Shown one piece after another: positions 46,984-55,736 of a DNA stretch of 64,000 bases. Under the pieces are notes generated by a model. It ran no database searches and was not told the origin of the DNA. It was given only the letters and a program-made list of their open reading frames with translations. The stretch's first letter is position 1; each line of letters opens with the position of its first letter. The DNA is from Thermococcus barophilus MP. GTDB lineage: Archaea > Methanobacteriota_B > Thermococci > Thermococcales > Thermococcaceae. The position numbers and the translations under genes are program-made. The stretch spans positions 310,001 to 374,000 of the forward strand of contig NC_014804.1 of assembly GCF_000151105.2 (NCBI RefSeq). The letters are read 5' to 3'.

Positions 46984-46999
46984 TTAAATTGACAAATTC

Positions 47000-47012
47000 T
47001 GTCTAAATGACA
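47000..47012. promoter_or_regulatory. 13-bp palindromic motif, copy 2
   Basis: TGTCT-AAA-TGACA, one base from the perfect copy at 36628. It lies 16 bp upstream of the TATA-like CTTTTTATCG (47029-47038) of the next gene. Part of a larger overlap with GACA-AATTC-TGTC (46991-47003). Confidence 0.45.
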
Positions 47013-47068
47013 TTATCTCCCCGAAAAACTTTTTATCGCTTAAGGATTTCAAAAGGAAAGTGTTGAAA

Positions 47069-47659
47069 ATGGAGAAGATAGCATTCATAGACGTTGAAGG
47101 AACTTTGACTGACTTTGAGTTCTGGAATGAGATAGCGAATTACGTAGAGAATGGAGACGAGATTAGGGCTTTGCTTCATCTTGGACTTACGGGAAAAATT
47201 AATTGGCTTCAGGGGTTTTTGATGAGAATTGATCTAATTAGAGGGCTCGAGATTTCTACAGTCAAAAAAGTCTCTGAGAAGTTTAAACTTAAAAATAGGA
47301 CAATAAAAACAATTTCTTACCTCAAACAAGATGGGTTTAAGATTATTCTTATAAGTGGAATGTTTAAGGAGGTTATTGGAAAAGAACTCTCAAAATCAAA
47401 AGCAGATATAATTTCAAACAATTTAATAGTCAAAAATGGTATCGTAGTTGGAGCAAATTTAAATTTTATTGACAAAGGAAGCGTTGTTAAAAGATATCGG
47501 CGCCAAAACGTATTTGTGTTGGCTGTTGGAGACGGAGCAAATGATTTGCCGATGTTTAGATGGGCTGACATTAAAATATGCGTTGGAGGAAATCCAGTTC
47601 TCAGAAGGGAAGCTGATTTTTGCATTAATGATTTCACTGAGATTATTAATGTGATCTAA
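47069..47659 (+). CDS. HAD-superfamily phosphatase, SerB-like
   Basis: The 196-aa protein has motif I F-I-D-V-E-G-T-L-T, with Asp nucleophile and Glu where SerB proteins have D-x-D or D-x-E. Motif II is I-L-I-S-G-M-F, Lys follows in D-K-G-S-V-V-K and motif IV is G-D-G-A-N-D-L-P-M-F. Phosphoserine phosphatase is the nearest guess; substrate unproven. ATG 47069 (not TTG/GTG upstream). Own promoter with motif copy 2, so possibly co-regulated with the amino-acid operons. Confidence 0.8.
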   Translation: MEKIAFIDVEGTLTDFEFWNEIANYVENGDEIRALLHLGLTGKINWLQGFLMRIDLIRGLEISTVKKVSEKFKLKNRTIKTISYLKQDGFKIILISGMFKEVIGKELSKSKADIISNNLIVKNGIVVGANLNFIDKGSVVKRYRRQNVFVLAVGDGANDLPMFRWADIKICVGGNPVLRREADFCINDFTEIINVI

Positions 47660-47694
47660 ATATTATTGTGGCTGTTAATGGAGAGCTAAAAAGT

Positions 47695-48423
47695 TCACAA
47701 AAGAGACTGTAAAAGTTCATTCACGTCCTTGATATCTCTACCCACCATAAGGAAGTTGAAATCTTTTCCGTAAGCTTTTTTGTAATTCTTCACAAGCAGT
47801 TCGTCGTTTATTGTATCCCCAATGTAAATTCCTTTCTCACCTTTTGTGAGATGCCAGAGGGCTTTTGGATCAGGCTTGACATAAAGTTCTCTTGTCACAG
47901 CATTTTTGAAGTGAAACCCAACTATTTTCTCCGCCAACTCAAGCTCTAAGGCACTTCTCCCTGTTATAATCCCAAGCTTGAATCTTTCGTTGGCTTTTTC
48001 TAAGAGCTCTTTTTTCACTATTGGCTTTTCCTTCTTCCAAAGCCCCTCAAAGTCGAAAGCTCTCTCTTTGTAGTGCTCACCAAGGTAGAATGTGTTGAAA
48101 ATCCTCTCAATGGTTTTGGGATCTATTACTACTCCAAACTGCTTTCTAACCCAACTTATCCCTTCTCCGGCTGGAAAGTTTTGCACAAAGCTCCTTAGGT
48201 CTCCAGTCAAGACTCCGATTATCAAAGCTTCACTAACTTTGAAGTCATCTCCAAATGCGCCTTTCCTTCGTAGAGTCCTTATTAAATCTAATTCGATTTC
48301 AATGCTTTTGTCGAGCTTTTTTAGAAAATACTCAACAGTCAGCTTTGTCGCCAGGTCGTAGCTCTCGCTCACGTCAATTAAAACGCCGTCAACGTCAAAA
48401 ATCAGCCATTTTAGCTCTGTCAT
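47695..48423 (-). CDS. HAD-IA phosphatase at the end of the his operon (candidate histidinol-phosphatase)
   Basis: The 242-aa protein has motif I I-F-D-V-D-G-V-L-I, a helical cap, motif II I-T-G-R-S, Lys in Y-V-K-P-D-P and motif IV Y-I-G-D-T-I-N-D. It resembles the HAD-IA subgroup often found with archaeal his genes. Every other histidine enzyme between PRPP and histidinol is encoded upstream. No PHP-type or other HolPase is in the operon. Dephosphorylation of histidinol phosphate is therefore the likely job, from context only. 35 bp after hisC. Confidence 0.78.
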   Translation of the reverse strand: MTELKWLIFDVDGVLIDVSESYDLATKLTVEYFLKKLDKSIEIELDLIRTLRRKGAFGDDFKVSEALIIGVLTGDLRSFVQNFPAGEGISWVRKQFGVVIDPKTIERIFNTFYLGEHYKERAFDFEGLWKKEKPIVKKELLEKANERFKLGIITGRSALELELAEKIVGFHFKNAVTRELYVKPDPKALWHLTKGEKGIYIGDTINDELLVKNYKKAYGKDFNFLMVGRDIKDVNELLQSLL

Positions 48424-48458
48424 TAATTAACCCCCCGAATCATGGCCCATGCAGGAAA

Positions 48459-49472
48459 TTAGTAATCTCCCTCCAAAAACTCCTTTAATGCGTTAATCAA
48501 CTCGTCGTTTTCCTCTCTCTTGCCGATGGTAACTCTTATGTGTTCCTTTAATTGTCCACCGAGCTTTCTCACCACAATGCCTTTCTCAAGAAGGAATTCA
48601 TAGGCATCTAAGCGCATAAGCAGAAAGTTTGCCTCGCTTGGATAAGCGTAATCTTTGAATTTTTTATAGATGCGCTCACGCTCTTTAATTATGTAATTAA
48701 CTCTTTCCATAACTACATCATAGTGATTTAGCATGACTTTTGCCGTGATCATTGTTAAGGAGTTGAGGCTGAATGGAGATTTAATTCTGTAGAAAGCATT
48801 GATAATCTCTTCATCTGCCAGAAGGTAACCTGCCCTTGCTCCAGCCAAACTGAAAGCCTTTGAAAATGTCCTCAAAATTATGAGGTTCTCATATTTATCA
48901 AGCAGATCAATACAGCTCTTTCCTGAAAATTCTGCATAGGCTTCATCCAGAACAACCGTAACACCAGTATCGAGGACTTTAAGTATCTCTTCCCTTGGCT
49001 GGGTATTACCTGTTGGGTTGTTTGGAGAGGTTATGAAAACAATGCTCGCTTTTTTAGCTTTCTCTGCGATCATATCGCCGTTTATGGTAAAGCTTTCGTC
49101 CAGAGGTACTTCTACGACGGGAATTTCATTCAGCTTTGCATAGAAATAGTACATACCAAAAGTCGGAGGCGTTGTAACTATGTAGTCCCCTTTAAAAAGT
49201 CTGGTCAAATAGCTCAGCAGCTCATCTCCTCCGTTTCCTACAGCAACATTCTCTGGATTGAGTCCATAAAACTCCGCTATAGCCTCCCTCAGAGGCATGG
49301 CTGTTATGTGTGGGTAGCGATTGAAGGGAGTTTTCCGGAGCTCTTCAAAAATCTCTTCTTTTATTTCTGGCGGCAGGTCGAAGGGATTCTCGTTCTTGTC
49401 AAGCCAAATCTTGTAGTTGCCCTCCAAAACCCTGTAAGGCTCAAAACTTTTAACTAATCCTCGAATCTTCAC
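48459..49472 (-). CDS. hisC: Histidinol-phosphate aminotransferase
   Basis: The 337-aa fold type I PLP enzyme has N-E-N-P-F-D near the start. [15 protein letters not shown] and PLP Lys in [13 protein letters not shown] follow. Converts imidazole acetol phosphate to histidinol phosphate. Overlaps hisIE by 4 bp. Confidence 0.96.
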   Translation of the reverse strand: MKIRGLVKSFEPYRVLEGNYKIWLDKNENPFDLPPEIKEEIFEELRKTPFNRYPHITAMPLREAIAEFYGLNPENVAVGNGGDELLSYLTRLFKGDYIVTTPPTFGMYYFYAKLNEIPVVEVPLDESFTINGDMIAEKAKKASIVFITSPNNPTGNTQPREEILKVLDTGVTVVLDEAYAEFSGKSCIDLLDKYENLIILRTFSKAFSLAGARAGYLLADEEIINAFYRIKSPFSLNSLTMITAKVMLNHYDVVMERVNYIIKERERIYKKFKDYAYPSEANFLLMRLDAYEFLLEKGIVVRKLGGQLKEHIRVTIGKREENDELINALKEFLEGDY

Positions 49473-50095
49473 TTTCTCCGCCTCCTCAATTCCTCCATAA
49501 CTTTCCCTAAGCTGATTTCATTGTAGGCAAGCAAAACCAGCAGATGATAAAGCAAATCGGCAGTCTCGTATATTATTCTCTCCCTTCCTTCAGCGACTAA
49601 AACCTCAATTGCCTCCTCTCCAAACTTCTTGTAGATTTTCTCCTTCCCCTCTTTGAACAGCCTTGACGTGTAAGAATCTTCTTTTGGATTTTCTTTCCGC
49701 TGCTTTATCAACTCTTCAAGCTCCCTCAAAATTGTCAGCGAGTAATCTATCCCACCAACGGCTTTTTCAGGCTCTCCTAACTTTCTGTAAAAGCATGAAT
49801 AATTGCCAGTGTGGCATGCAACACCAACTTGCTCAACAATTAAAAGCAAAGCGTCATTGTCGCAGTCTATCCTAATCTCCTTTACTTTTTGAACGTTTCC
49901 ACTAACCTCACCTTTCATCCTAATTCTCTTTTGACTCCTTGAATAGTAGTGGGCATAACCCGTTTCAAGCGTCTTCATTAAAGCTTCTTTGTTCATGTAA
50001 GCCAATGTTAGAACTTCCCCCTTTGTATCCTGGACAATTACTGGAACAATCCCATTGTTCCTCTCCCAGTTGACTTTTTCAATAAGCTCCTTCAT
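49469..50095 (-). CDS. hisIE: Phosphoribosyl-AMP cyclohydrolase / phosphoribosyl-ATP pyrophosphatase
   Basis: The protein of about 208 aa is a fusion. HisI part (1-110) has D-C-D-N-D-A-L-L and C-H-T-G-N-Y-S-C-F zinc ligands. HisE part (120-208) has [10 protein letters not shown] and E-T-A-D-L-L-Y-H. Catalyses steps 2 and 3 of histidine synthesis. Start: ATG 50095 has GGAGTG 6 nt upstream; ATG 50101 is possible. Confidence 0.96.
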   Translation of the reverse strand: MKELIEKVNWERNNGIVPVIVQDTKGEVLTLAYMNKEALMKTLETGYAHYYSRSQKRIRMKGEVSGNVQKVKEIRIDCDNDALLLIVEQVGVACHTGNYSCFYRKLGEPEKAVGGIDYSLTILRELEELIKQRKENPKEDSYTSRLFKEGKEKIYKKFGEEAIEVLVAEGRERIIYETADLLYHLLVLLAYNEISLGKVMEELRRRRK

Positions 50096-50100
50096 TTTCA

Positions 50101-50856
50101 TCACTCCAATCTTATAGGAACGCCTTTCTTAGCAAGATACTCTTTCAGCTCTCTAACCGTGTATTTTCCATAGTGGAATATCGAAGCTGCCAAAGCTGCC
50201 TCAGCACCTATTTTAAACGCTTCATAAAAGTGCTCCGGACTTCCAGCACCTCCAGAGGCTATAACTGGAATATCCACGGCTTCAACGATCGCTTTAGTCA
50301 GCGGAATATCAAAGCCTTGCTGAGTTCCATCTGTGTCCATTGATGTCAGGAGTATTTCTCCAGCACCTAAGCGCTCAACTTCCTTTGCCCACTCTATAGC
50401 ATCAAGTCCTCTTGCTTTTCTTCCTCCGTGAGTATAAACCTCCCAGTATTTGCTGTTCCACTTTGCATCAATCGCTATGACCAAATTTGCAGAGCCAACA
50501 ACTTTTGCAGCTTCGCTTACAAGCTTTGGATTCTCAACGGCCGCTGTATTTAGGAAAACCTTATCAGCACCGCTTTTGATAATCTCCCTTATCTCTTCGA
50601 CGCTTCTAATTCCTCCACCAACTGTAAATGGGACGTAAATCTCCTCTGCAATGCGCTTTACTAAGTCGAGGAGAATTCTCCTCTTTTCAAACGATGCTGT
50701 GATGTCAAGAAAGACTATCTCGTCTATTCCTTCTTCCTCATAGCGCTTCGCTAATTCTATTGGATCCCCAGCATCTCTGATGTTTTGAAACTTTATTCCC
50801 TTGACCACTCTACCTTCCTTTATATCCAAGGCTGCGATAATCCTCTTAGCTAACAT
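50101..50856 (-). CDS. hisF: Imidazole glycerol phosphate synthase, cyclase subunit
   Basis: The 251-aa TIM barrel has [19 protein letters not shown] at the N-terminus (catalytic Asp). [14 protein letters not shown] and T-S-M-D-T-D-G-T (second catalytic Asp) follow. Works with HisH. ATG 50856 fits the family start and the GGTGATTG upstream; the ORF from 50874 would overlap hisA. Confidence 0.97.
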   Translation of the reverse strand: MLAKRIIAALDIKEGRVVKGIKFQNIRDAGDPIELAKRYEEEGIDEIVFLDITASFEKRRILLDLVKRIAEEIYVPFTVGGGIRSVEEIREIIKSGADKVFLNTAAVENPKLVSEAAKVVGSANLVIAIDAKWNSKYWEVYTHGGRKARGLDAIEWAKEVERLGAGEILLTSMDTDGTQQGFDIPLTKAIVEAVDIPVIASGGAGSPEHFYEAFKIGAEAALAASIFHYGKYTVRELKEYLAKKGVPIRLE

Positions 50857-50857
50857 C

Positions 50858-51547
50858 TCAATCACCCAAGACATTTAACAGCTCTTCTAAAGTAACCTTA
50901 CCTTCGTAGAGGGCTTTTCCCACTATAGCTCCAGAGAATCCAATCTCTCTAAGCTTGATCACATCATTCACGCTTGAAACTCCTCCAGCATAAATGAATT
51001 CCTCATTGTTCCAAAAGCGCTCTATGCTCCCTATCCCAGTTAAAGTGCCATCTTTTTCGATTGCCGTGTAAATAAATCTTTTGACGTATTTTCTAAGCAT
51101 TTCGTAGGCTTCCTCAACACTTATTGAGCTCTCCTCAAGCCAGCCCTTCACCGCTATCTTTCCGCCCTTGGCATCTAAGCTAACAGTAATTCCTTCAAAA
51201 TCTTGTGTTACTCTTTCTAAAAACTCCAAGTCAAAGGCTTTCGTGCCAATTATGACGTTTTCGACGCCGATTTCATAAGCCTTTGCTATGCTCTCATAAT
51301 CTCTAAAGCCACCCCCAAGCTGAATTCTCAGTCCTGTTTTCTCTATTATTCGTCCAACAACACCAAGATTTTGAGGCTTTCCGCTAAAAGCCCCATCCAA
51401 GTCCACTATGTGAATTTTGTCAACGTATTCGGCGAAGCCCTTGGCTATCTCCACCGGGTCACCGTAAACTTTCACTTTATCCTTTCTCCCCTTGTAGAGG
51501 CGAACGGCATTTCCATTCATTAAATCTATAGCGGGGTAAATCTTCAT
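50858..51547 (-). CDS. hisA: ProFAR isomerase
   Basis: The 229-aa TIM barrel, sister of HisF, has Y-P-A-I-D-L-M-N-G-N-A-V-R-L near the start (catalytic Asp), V-D-L-D-G-A-F, Q-L-G-G-G-F-R and Y-T-A-I-E-K-D-G-T. One base after hisH's stop. Confidence 0.96.
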   Translation of the reverse strand: MKIYPAIDLMNGNAVRLYKGRKDKVKVYGDPVEIAKGFAEYVDKIHIVDLDGAFSGKPQNLGVVGRIIEKTGLRIQLGGGFRDYESIAKAYEIGVENVIIGTKAFDLEFLERVTQDFEGITVSLDAKGGKIAVKGWLEESSISVEEAYEMLRKYVKRFIYTAIEKDGTLTGIGSIERFWNNEEFIYAGGVSSVNDVIKLREIGFSGAIVGKALYEGKVTLEELLNVLGD

Positions 51548-51548
51548 C

Positions 51549-52139
51549 TCACAACCTCCTGAAGTTCGCTAAGAGCTTTAACCCAACTCTGCTCGACTTT
51601 TCTGGGTGGAACTGAACCGCGTAGACGTTGTCCTTGCATACTGCAGAGGTAAAAATCACTTCGTTGCCCTTCGACTGATAGTCTGTAACCCCTGCGACTA
51701 TGTTCTCATCTTGGGGATCTGCGTAGTAGGAGTGGACAAAGTAGAAATATGCTCCATCCTTTATGCCTTCAAAGAGCCTGCATTCTTTCTTCTGCCACAC
51801 CTGATTCCATCCGATGTGCGGCGTTCTGACTCCTCTAAAGCGCACAACTTTGCCTTCAAACACGCCAAGCCCTCTGCTTCCCGGGCTTTCCTCGCTCTCT
51901 TCAAAGAGCAGCTGAAGTCCAAGGCATATGCCGAGGAACGGCTTCCCGTCGTTTATGGCATCTAAGATGACTCCTCTCAAAGGCTCAAGCTTCTCCATCA
52001 CAGCTCCAAAGTTCCCAACGCCGGGCAAAACTATTTTCTCAGCTTTCTCTATTTCATAAGGGTCGCTCGTAATGACTCCACCTAAAGCTTTTCTCACGTT
52101 GGCTAAGTTGCCGATTCCCAAATCAACTATCGCAATCAC
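51549..52139 (-). CDS. hisH: Imidazole glycerol phosphate synthase, glutaminase subunit
   Basis: The 196-aa class I glutamine amidotransferase has I-V-D-L-G-I-G-N-L at the start. The nucleophile elbow is G-I-C-L-G-L-Q-L-L, and His/Glu are in V-Q-F-H-P-E-K-S. Supplies ammonia to HisF. GTG start at 52139, overlapping by one base the TAG of the 59-codon frame in the insert upstream. Confidence 0.96.
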   Translation of the reverse strand: MIAIVDLGIGNLANVRKALGGVITSDPYEIEKAEKIVLPGVGNFGAVMEKLEPLRGVILDAINDGKPFLGICLGLQLLFEESEESPGSRGLGVFEGKVVRFRGVRTPHIGWNQVWQKKECRLFEGIKDGAYFYFVHSYYADPQDENIVAGVTDYQSKGNEVIFTSAVCKDNVYAVQFHPEKSSRVGLKLLANFRRL

Positions 52140-52318
52140 TACAGCACCCCCTCAGCCCTTTGCTTCGCATGTTGGGACAAAGTCCCAACACGTCGGGAAG
52201 CTTCGCTTCCCACGAAGCGCTGGTGGAAATTTTCCATCTGCCAAAGGCTTGTCCCACAGTTGGTGTTCCAATATGCCTTTTGAGTACATTTTAGGTTGCT
52301 CTCTATGGAATTCCTCAT
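52139..52318 (-). other. Hairpin-rich insert between hisB and hisH with a 59-codon frame
   Basis: This is the only real gap inside the operon. Perfect inverted repeats: 9-bp arms 52170-52178 and 52182-52190; 7-bp arms GGGAAGC (52195-52201) and GCTTCCC (52205-52211); TGGAAA/TTTCCA (52224-52236). An outer GCTTCG (52162-52167) pairs with CGAAGC (52213-52218) around the first two. In the sense direction an ATG directly follows the hisB TGA, in the same frame. It stays open for 59 codons to TAG 52141-52139, ending A-E-G-V-L like hisB's own K-G-V-L. The ends are near-identical (GGGGTGTTGT and GGGGTGCTGT). It may be a small mobile or repeat element, or an operon RNA element. Confidence 0.55.
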
Positions 52319-52849
52319 TCACAACACCCCTTTTGTGCTCTCCAAACGCTCACTTTCGCTTAAAGCCTGCCTCAGAGCAACACCGAGTCCCTTAAACGCA
52401 GCCTCAATTATGTGGTGTGCATTCACTCCAGCCAGCTGCTTCATGTGGATTGTGGCATTTAATGTCCTTGCTAAAGCCCAGAGAAATTCCCTAACTAACG
52501 TAACCTCGAAGCCTTTCTCGCTCTCCTTTATATCGAGCTCAAGGTTGAGGTAAGGCCTTGAGATATCGACAGCGACCAGAACCAGTGCATCGTCCATCGG
52601 CATTATCGCACTTCCAAAGCGGGCTATCTTTCTGCCTTTAATTTTCTCTCTAAGCTCTTCACCCAGGACTATACCCAAGTCCTCCCACAGGTGGTGCCTT
52701 AAATCATAGCTCGCCTTGATGCTGACATTTTGTTGCATGTAAAAGAATAAAGCAGTAAGGAGGTGGTCAAATACTCTATCTCCTGTTTCTATGCCTCCAT
52801 CAACGCCAATCTCTACAATAATATCAGTCTCTTTCGTTTTGCGCCTCAT
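52319..52849 (-). CDS. hisB: Imidazoleglycerol-phosphate dehydratase
   Basis: The 176-aa monofunctional IGPD has F-D-H-L-L, the metal motif H-H-L-W-E-D, P-M-D-D-A-L, a second N-A-H-H-I-I-E and the canonical C-terminal S-T-K-G-V-L. That ending shows the gene is complete at its 3' end despite the insert that follows. Slightly shorter than bacterial forms. ATGA overlap with hisD. Confidence 0.95.
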   Translation of the reverse strand: MRRKTKETDIIVEIGVDGGIETGDRVFDHLLTALFFYMQQNVSIKASYDLRHHLWEDLGIVLGEELREKIKGRKIARFGSAIMPMDDALVLVAVDISRPYLNLELDIKESEKGFEVTLVREFLWALARTLNATIHMKQLAGVNAHHIIEAAFKGLGVALRQALSESERLESTKGVL

Positions 52850-53979
52850 CTTCTAACCTCCATCGATTTCCTGTGCATCTCCATTCCCTCTATCTCTGCA
52901 AGCCGAATTCCAAGATAGCGCTCGCTTAGAAATTCTTCTCTGCTTACGTAGGCTAAGCTTATTCTCTTCATGAAGTCCATGACTGTTAAAACCCCACTGA
53001 ACTTTGCTGCTCCCCCTGTAGGCAGAACGTGGTTAACTCCAAGGAAATAGTCAGCAGCTGGCACCGGTGTGTATTCTCCCAAGTAGATAGCTCCAGCATT
53101 TTCAATTAAATCTACGAGCTTCAGCGGTTCCTTCGTGATTATCTCCAAGTGTTCTGGAGCTATCTCGTTAGCTTTTTCGGCGCACTCCTCCAAGCTTTCA
53201 CACACGACAACTTCAATTCCATTCTTTCTGCAGTACTCCGCTAATTCCTTTGAAGTCGTTAAAAGCCAAGCTTTGCTGCCTTTTCCGTGCTCCAGCTGGG
53301 AAAGCAAATCGTATAAAACATACTCCTTATTTGCCGTCTCGTCGGCTATAACAGCTATCTCCGATGGTCCAGCTAAGCTGTCAATTCCTACAACACCAAA
53401 GACCTGCCTCTTTGCTTCATTCACGAACCTATTGCCTGGACCGAAGATTTTGTCTACCTTCTTCATTCCAATGCCGTAAGCCATTGCCCCAATCGCTTGA
53501 ATTCCACCGAGCTTGTAAACCTCTTCGATGCCGAGAAGCTTTGCAACATACAGGATGTACGGATTGATTTTGCCGTTTTTAGGTGGTGTTGTAACCGCTA
53601 TCTCCTTAACACCTGCTACTTTTGCTGGAACTCCAGCCATGATGAGCGTTGAAGGCAGAGGTTTTCCTCCGGGGACATAGATACCGATTCTCCTTATCGG
53701 CTTGTAGATTATGCCGTAAAGCGAAGCGTTCTTTATGTAGAGCTTATCGCTCTCAAGCTGTTTCTCGTGGTAAAAGCGGATTCTTTCTATTGTGCGCTTG
53801 ATTATCTCTTTATCTTTCTCTGGAATCTGCCTCTCCGCTTCTTCAAACTCCTTCTCACTAACAAGGAATTCCCCGTCATAGCCGTCAAACTTCCTTGAGT
53901 ATTCCTTTACAGCTTCAATACCCCTTTCCCTTATGTCTTTCAAAATTTGAGCCACATAGCTTTCTAACTCAAGATTCAT
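52846..53979 (-). CDS. hisD: Histidinol dehydrogenase
   Basis: The 377-aa enzyme oxidises histidinol to histidine in two steps. Motifs: [33 protein letters not shown], the zinc/catalytic L-E-H-G and I-A-P-E-H-L-E. It is about 40-50 residues shorter than bacterial HisD, mainly at the N-terminus. Start overlaps the end of hisG by 11 bp. Confidence 0.95.
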   Translation of the reverse strand: MNLELESYVAQILKDIRERGIEAVKEYSRKFDGYDGEFLVSEKEFEEAERQIPEKDKEIIKRTIERIRFYHEKQLESDKLYIKNASLYGIIYKPIRRIGIYVPGGKPLPSTLIMAGVPAKVAGVKEIAVTTPPKNGKINPYILYVAKLLGIEEVYKLGGIQAIGAMAYGIGMKKVDKIFGPGNRFVNEAKRQVFGVVGIDSLAGPSEIAVIADETANKEYVLYDLLSQLEHGKGSKAWLLTTSKELAEYCRKNGIEVVVCESLEECAEKANEIAPEHLEIITKEPLKLVDLIENAGAIYLGEYTPVPAADYFLGVNHVLPTGGAAKFSGVLTVMDFMKRISLAYVSREEFLSERYLGIRLAEIEGMEMHRKSMEVRR

Positions 53980-54586
53980 CTTTGATAACCTCCTTAATTT
54001 TTAAAACAAGCTCGTTAATCTCCTTAAACTTCGTTTTCTGGGAAATTCTGTTCACCAAAAGCAAAGCCGAAACATCCATAATCTTCTCAACCTCAACTAA
54101 TCCATTGGCTCTCAATGTGTTTCCCGTCTCGACGATATCAACGATGGCATCTGCAATCCCAATTTTTGGAGCAAGCTCGATGCTTCCGTGAAGCTTTATC
54201 ACCTCAACTTCAACTCCTCTTTTCTCAAAGAACTTCCTTGCAAGGTTTGGGTATTTGGTGGCTATTCTAAAACCGTCCATCTCTTCAACGCTGACTACAT
54301 TTTCCTTGGGCATCGCCAAGCTTAAGCGGCATTTTCCGAAAGGCAGCTCAAGAGGGACGAGGACGTCACTTTCCCTTTCCTCAACAACGTCGCTTCCAGC
54401 TATCCCAACATCTACACCGTACTCTACATAAACAGGCACATCGAATGCCCTGGCAAGAAGAAGCTCATACCTGCCGTTTTTCACAATCAGTTCTCTGTTC
54501 TCTGGTGGCTTAAGCTCAATCCCGGCTTTTTGCAGAATTTCAAGCGAACCCTTGAATAGCCGTCCTTTTGGCAGAACAAACCTCAT
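53969..54586 (-). CDS. hisG: ATP phosphoribosyltransferase, short form
   Basis: The 205-aa HisG short form lacks the C-terminal regulatory domain. It has L-P-K-G-R-L near the start, [19 protein letters not shown] and the PRPP-binding [13 protein letters not shown]. Short HisG enzymes need HisZ, encoded just upstream. Catalyses the committed step of histidine synthesis. Confidence 0.96.
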   Translation of the reverse strand: MRFVLPKGRLFKGSLEILQKAGIELKPPENRELIVKNGRYELLLARAFDVPVYVEYGVDVGIAGSDVVEERESDVLVPLELPFGKCRLSLAMPKENVVSVEEMDGFRIATKYPNLARKFFEKRGVEVEVIKLHGSIELAPKIGIADAIVDIVETGNTLRANGLVEVEKIMDVSALLLVNRISQKTKFKEINELVLKIKEVIKDES

Positions 54587-55473
54587 TCTTCCACCTCCAC
54601 CGGAATGCCAAGCTTTACGAGTTCTCTTGCAAGCTTGTATGCTTCTTTCATCTTCCCTCTGATCCTCTTTCTGCTCTTCTCTATTTTCCCGTCAAAGAGC
54701 TTTGAGAGGGCATTTAAGTCGAATGCGAATCCAAAAGCGCTGGCTCCCTTGAAAGTGTATTCCCCTCCGCCTCCGAGCGGCTTTCCGATTCTTGGAGAGT
54801 AGACCTCAAAGATTATGTCGCTGTAGTAAGGCAGGGGTCTTATTGTGCCGAAGTCTATGAAGACTCTCTCATCATCCACTGCCTCGATAATTTTGTTAAG
54901 CTTTTCATATTCACAGCTCTTCCCTCTGAAGTTGAACAGCTGCCAGAGCTCTTCTTTCTTCTCCTCGTTTATAGGTAATCTCTCGATGATTTCGAAGTTT
55001 CTTCTTGTTAATGCCCTGAAAATTTCTGCTTTGAATTCTTCAATTCCCTCAATTGCTCTCTCCCAGACCTTCAAGCTGCCGACATCGATGTAGAAATCCT
55101 CGATGCCGAGCGCTTCCAAGGAAGTTATAACAGTTAAAAGAACCTCGACCTGCATTTTAATGTCATCTCCTCCGATGAACTCAACTCCAGCCTGCCAGTC
55201 TCCTTTAATTCCACCGTTCAGCACTTCACTGATGTAGTAGATCTTAAGTCTCCTTGGCTCTTTGAGGTTTGCAAGGATCTGGGATGTTAGGTCGGGCTTT
55301 ATTACATAAAATTCATTGTTGTAGACAAATTTTGTCCCTTTCCTAAGCTGCCCACTGAACTCTTCTATTGTCGGCAAGAATATCTCCCTATAACCCCAAA
55401 GCTCGAAGGTTCGTCTTAAATACTTTGTAATGTCTGCTAACCTCTCTGATTCGGAAAATAAATCCTTCTTCAA
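54583..55473 (-). CDS. hisZ: ATP phosphoribosyltransferase regulatory subunit HisZ
   Basis: The 296-aa HisRS-like protein keeps the class II fold ([22 protein letters not shown]) but lacks tRNA-binding and usual motif 3 features. It binds HisG and conveys histidine feedback. Shorter than bacterial HisZ. Start is TTG 55473 with GGGGGGAT (55478-55485) 4 nt upstream; that SD can be paired away by the leader RNA. First enzyme gene of the operon. Confidence 0.92.
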   Translation of the reverse strand: MKKDLFSESERLADITKYLRRTFELWGYREIFLPTIEEFSGQLRKGTKFVYNNEFYVIKPDLTSQILANLKEPRRLKIYYISEVLNGGIKGDWQAGVEFIGGDDIKMQVEVLLTVITSLEALGIEDFYIDVGSLKVWERAIEGIEEFKAEIFRALTRRNFEIIERLPINEEKKEELWQLFNFRGKSCEYEKLNKIIEAVDDERVFIDFGTIRPLPYYSDIIFEVYSPRIGKPLGGGGEYTFKGASAFGFAFDLNALSKLFDGKIEKSRKRIRGKMKEAYKLARELVKLGIPVEVEE

Positions 55474-55476
55474 GAG

Positions 55477-55533
55477 AATCCCCCCAGAAATTTCTTGATG
55501 AAAACCCTTCTGAATAAGGGAGCATCCGGAATT
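55477..55533 (-). promoter_or_regulatory. Alternative RNA structures between his leader ORF and hisZ
   Basis: On the sense (minus) strand CCCTT (55520-55516) pairs with AAGGG (55509-55505), followed by TTTT (55504-55501). An outer GATG/CATC pair (55526-55523 with 55500-55497) flanks them. Alternatively AATTCC (55533-55528) pairs with GGGATT of the hisZ SD (55482-55477, one G-U), which would hide the SD. CTCCC can also pair with the SD G-run. The set is consistent with a conditional terminator or SD switch; T4 is short for an archaeal terminator. Confidence 0.5.
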
Positions 55534-55548
55534 AATACGTTAGAATAG

Positions 55549-55647
55549 TCAATGATGATGGCAGTAGCTCACCAGAAGAGCGATTGAAAATTCAACCTCT
55601 CCCTCAAGGCTTATGCTTCTTTTGCTGTTTACTCTCAACTCTCTCAT
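55549..55647 (-). CDS. Candidate his operon leader peptide (32 aa, ends Cys-His-His-His)
   Basis: From ATG 55647 the frame reads M-R-E-L-R-V-N-S-K-R-S-I-S-L, then an acidic and hydrophobic stretch, and finishes S-Y-C-H-H-H-stop, with three consecutive CAT codons. The SD GAGGTG lies 7 nt upstream (55660-55655), with GGAGGTT before it. A TATA box sits 34 bp upstream of the ATG. The hisZ start is 75 nt after the stop, with alternative RNA pairings between. It could instead be a small functional metal-binding peptide; no homologue is known to me. Coding signals are good, the regulatory role is inferred. Confidence 0.6.
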   Translation of the reverse strand: MRELRVNSKRSISLEGEVEFSIALLVSYCHHH

Positions 55648-55680
55648 TTTTAGACACCTCAACCTCCAATGTTCCGTGCC

Positions 55681-55719
55681 CTATATAAGTTTAACCTATG
55701 GAAGTTTGCCAATATGACA
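55681..55719 (-). promoter_or_regulatory. his operon promoter with palindromic motif copy 3
   Basis: TATA box CTTATATAG on the minus strand (55689-55681). Upstream by 17 bp is TGCCA-ATA-TGACA (55707-55719 as read on the plus strand), within the near-palindrome TTTGCCAATATGACAAA. Same spacing to TATA as at 36628 and 47000. Transcription is expected to start about 55660, just before the leader SD. Confidence 0.6.
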
Positions 55720-55736
55720 AAGATTTGCGAAAAATA

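Noticed and set aside
52170-52218. Hairpins between hisB and hisH read as a transcription terminator
   Set aside because: No T-run follows in the operon direction and five more his operon genes lie downstream, so termination there is unlikely.
52072-52395. 107-aa plus-strand frame across the hisH/hisB gap
   Set aside because: It runs over the inverted repeats and both flanking genes in antisense; no start signals.
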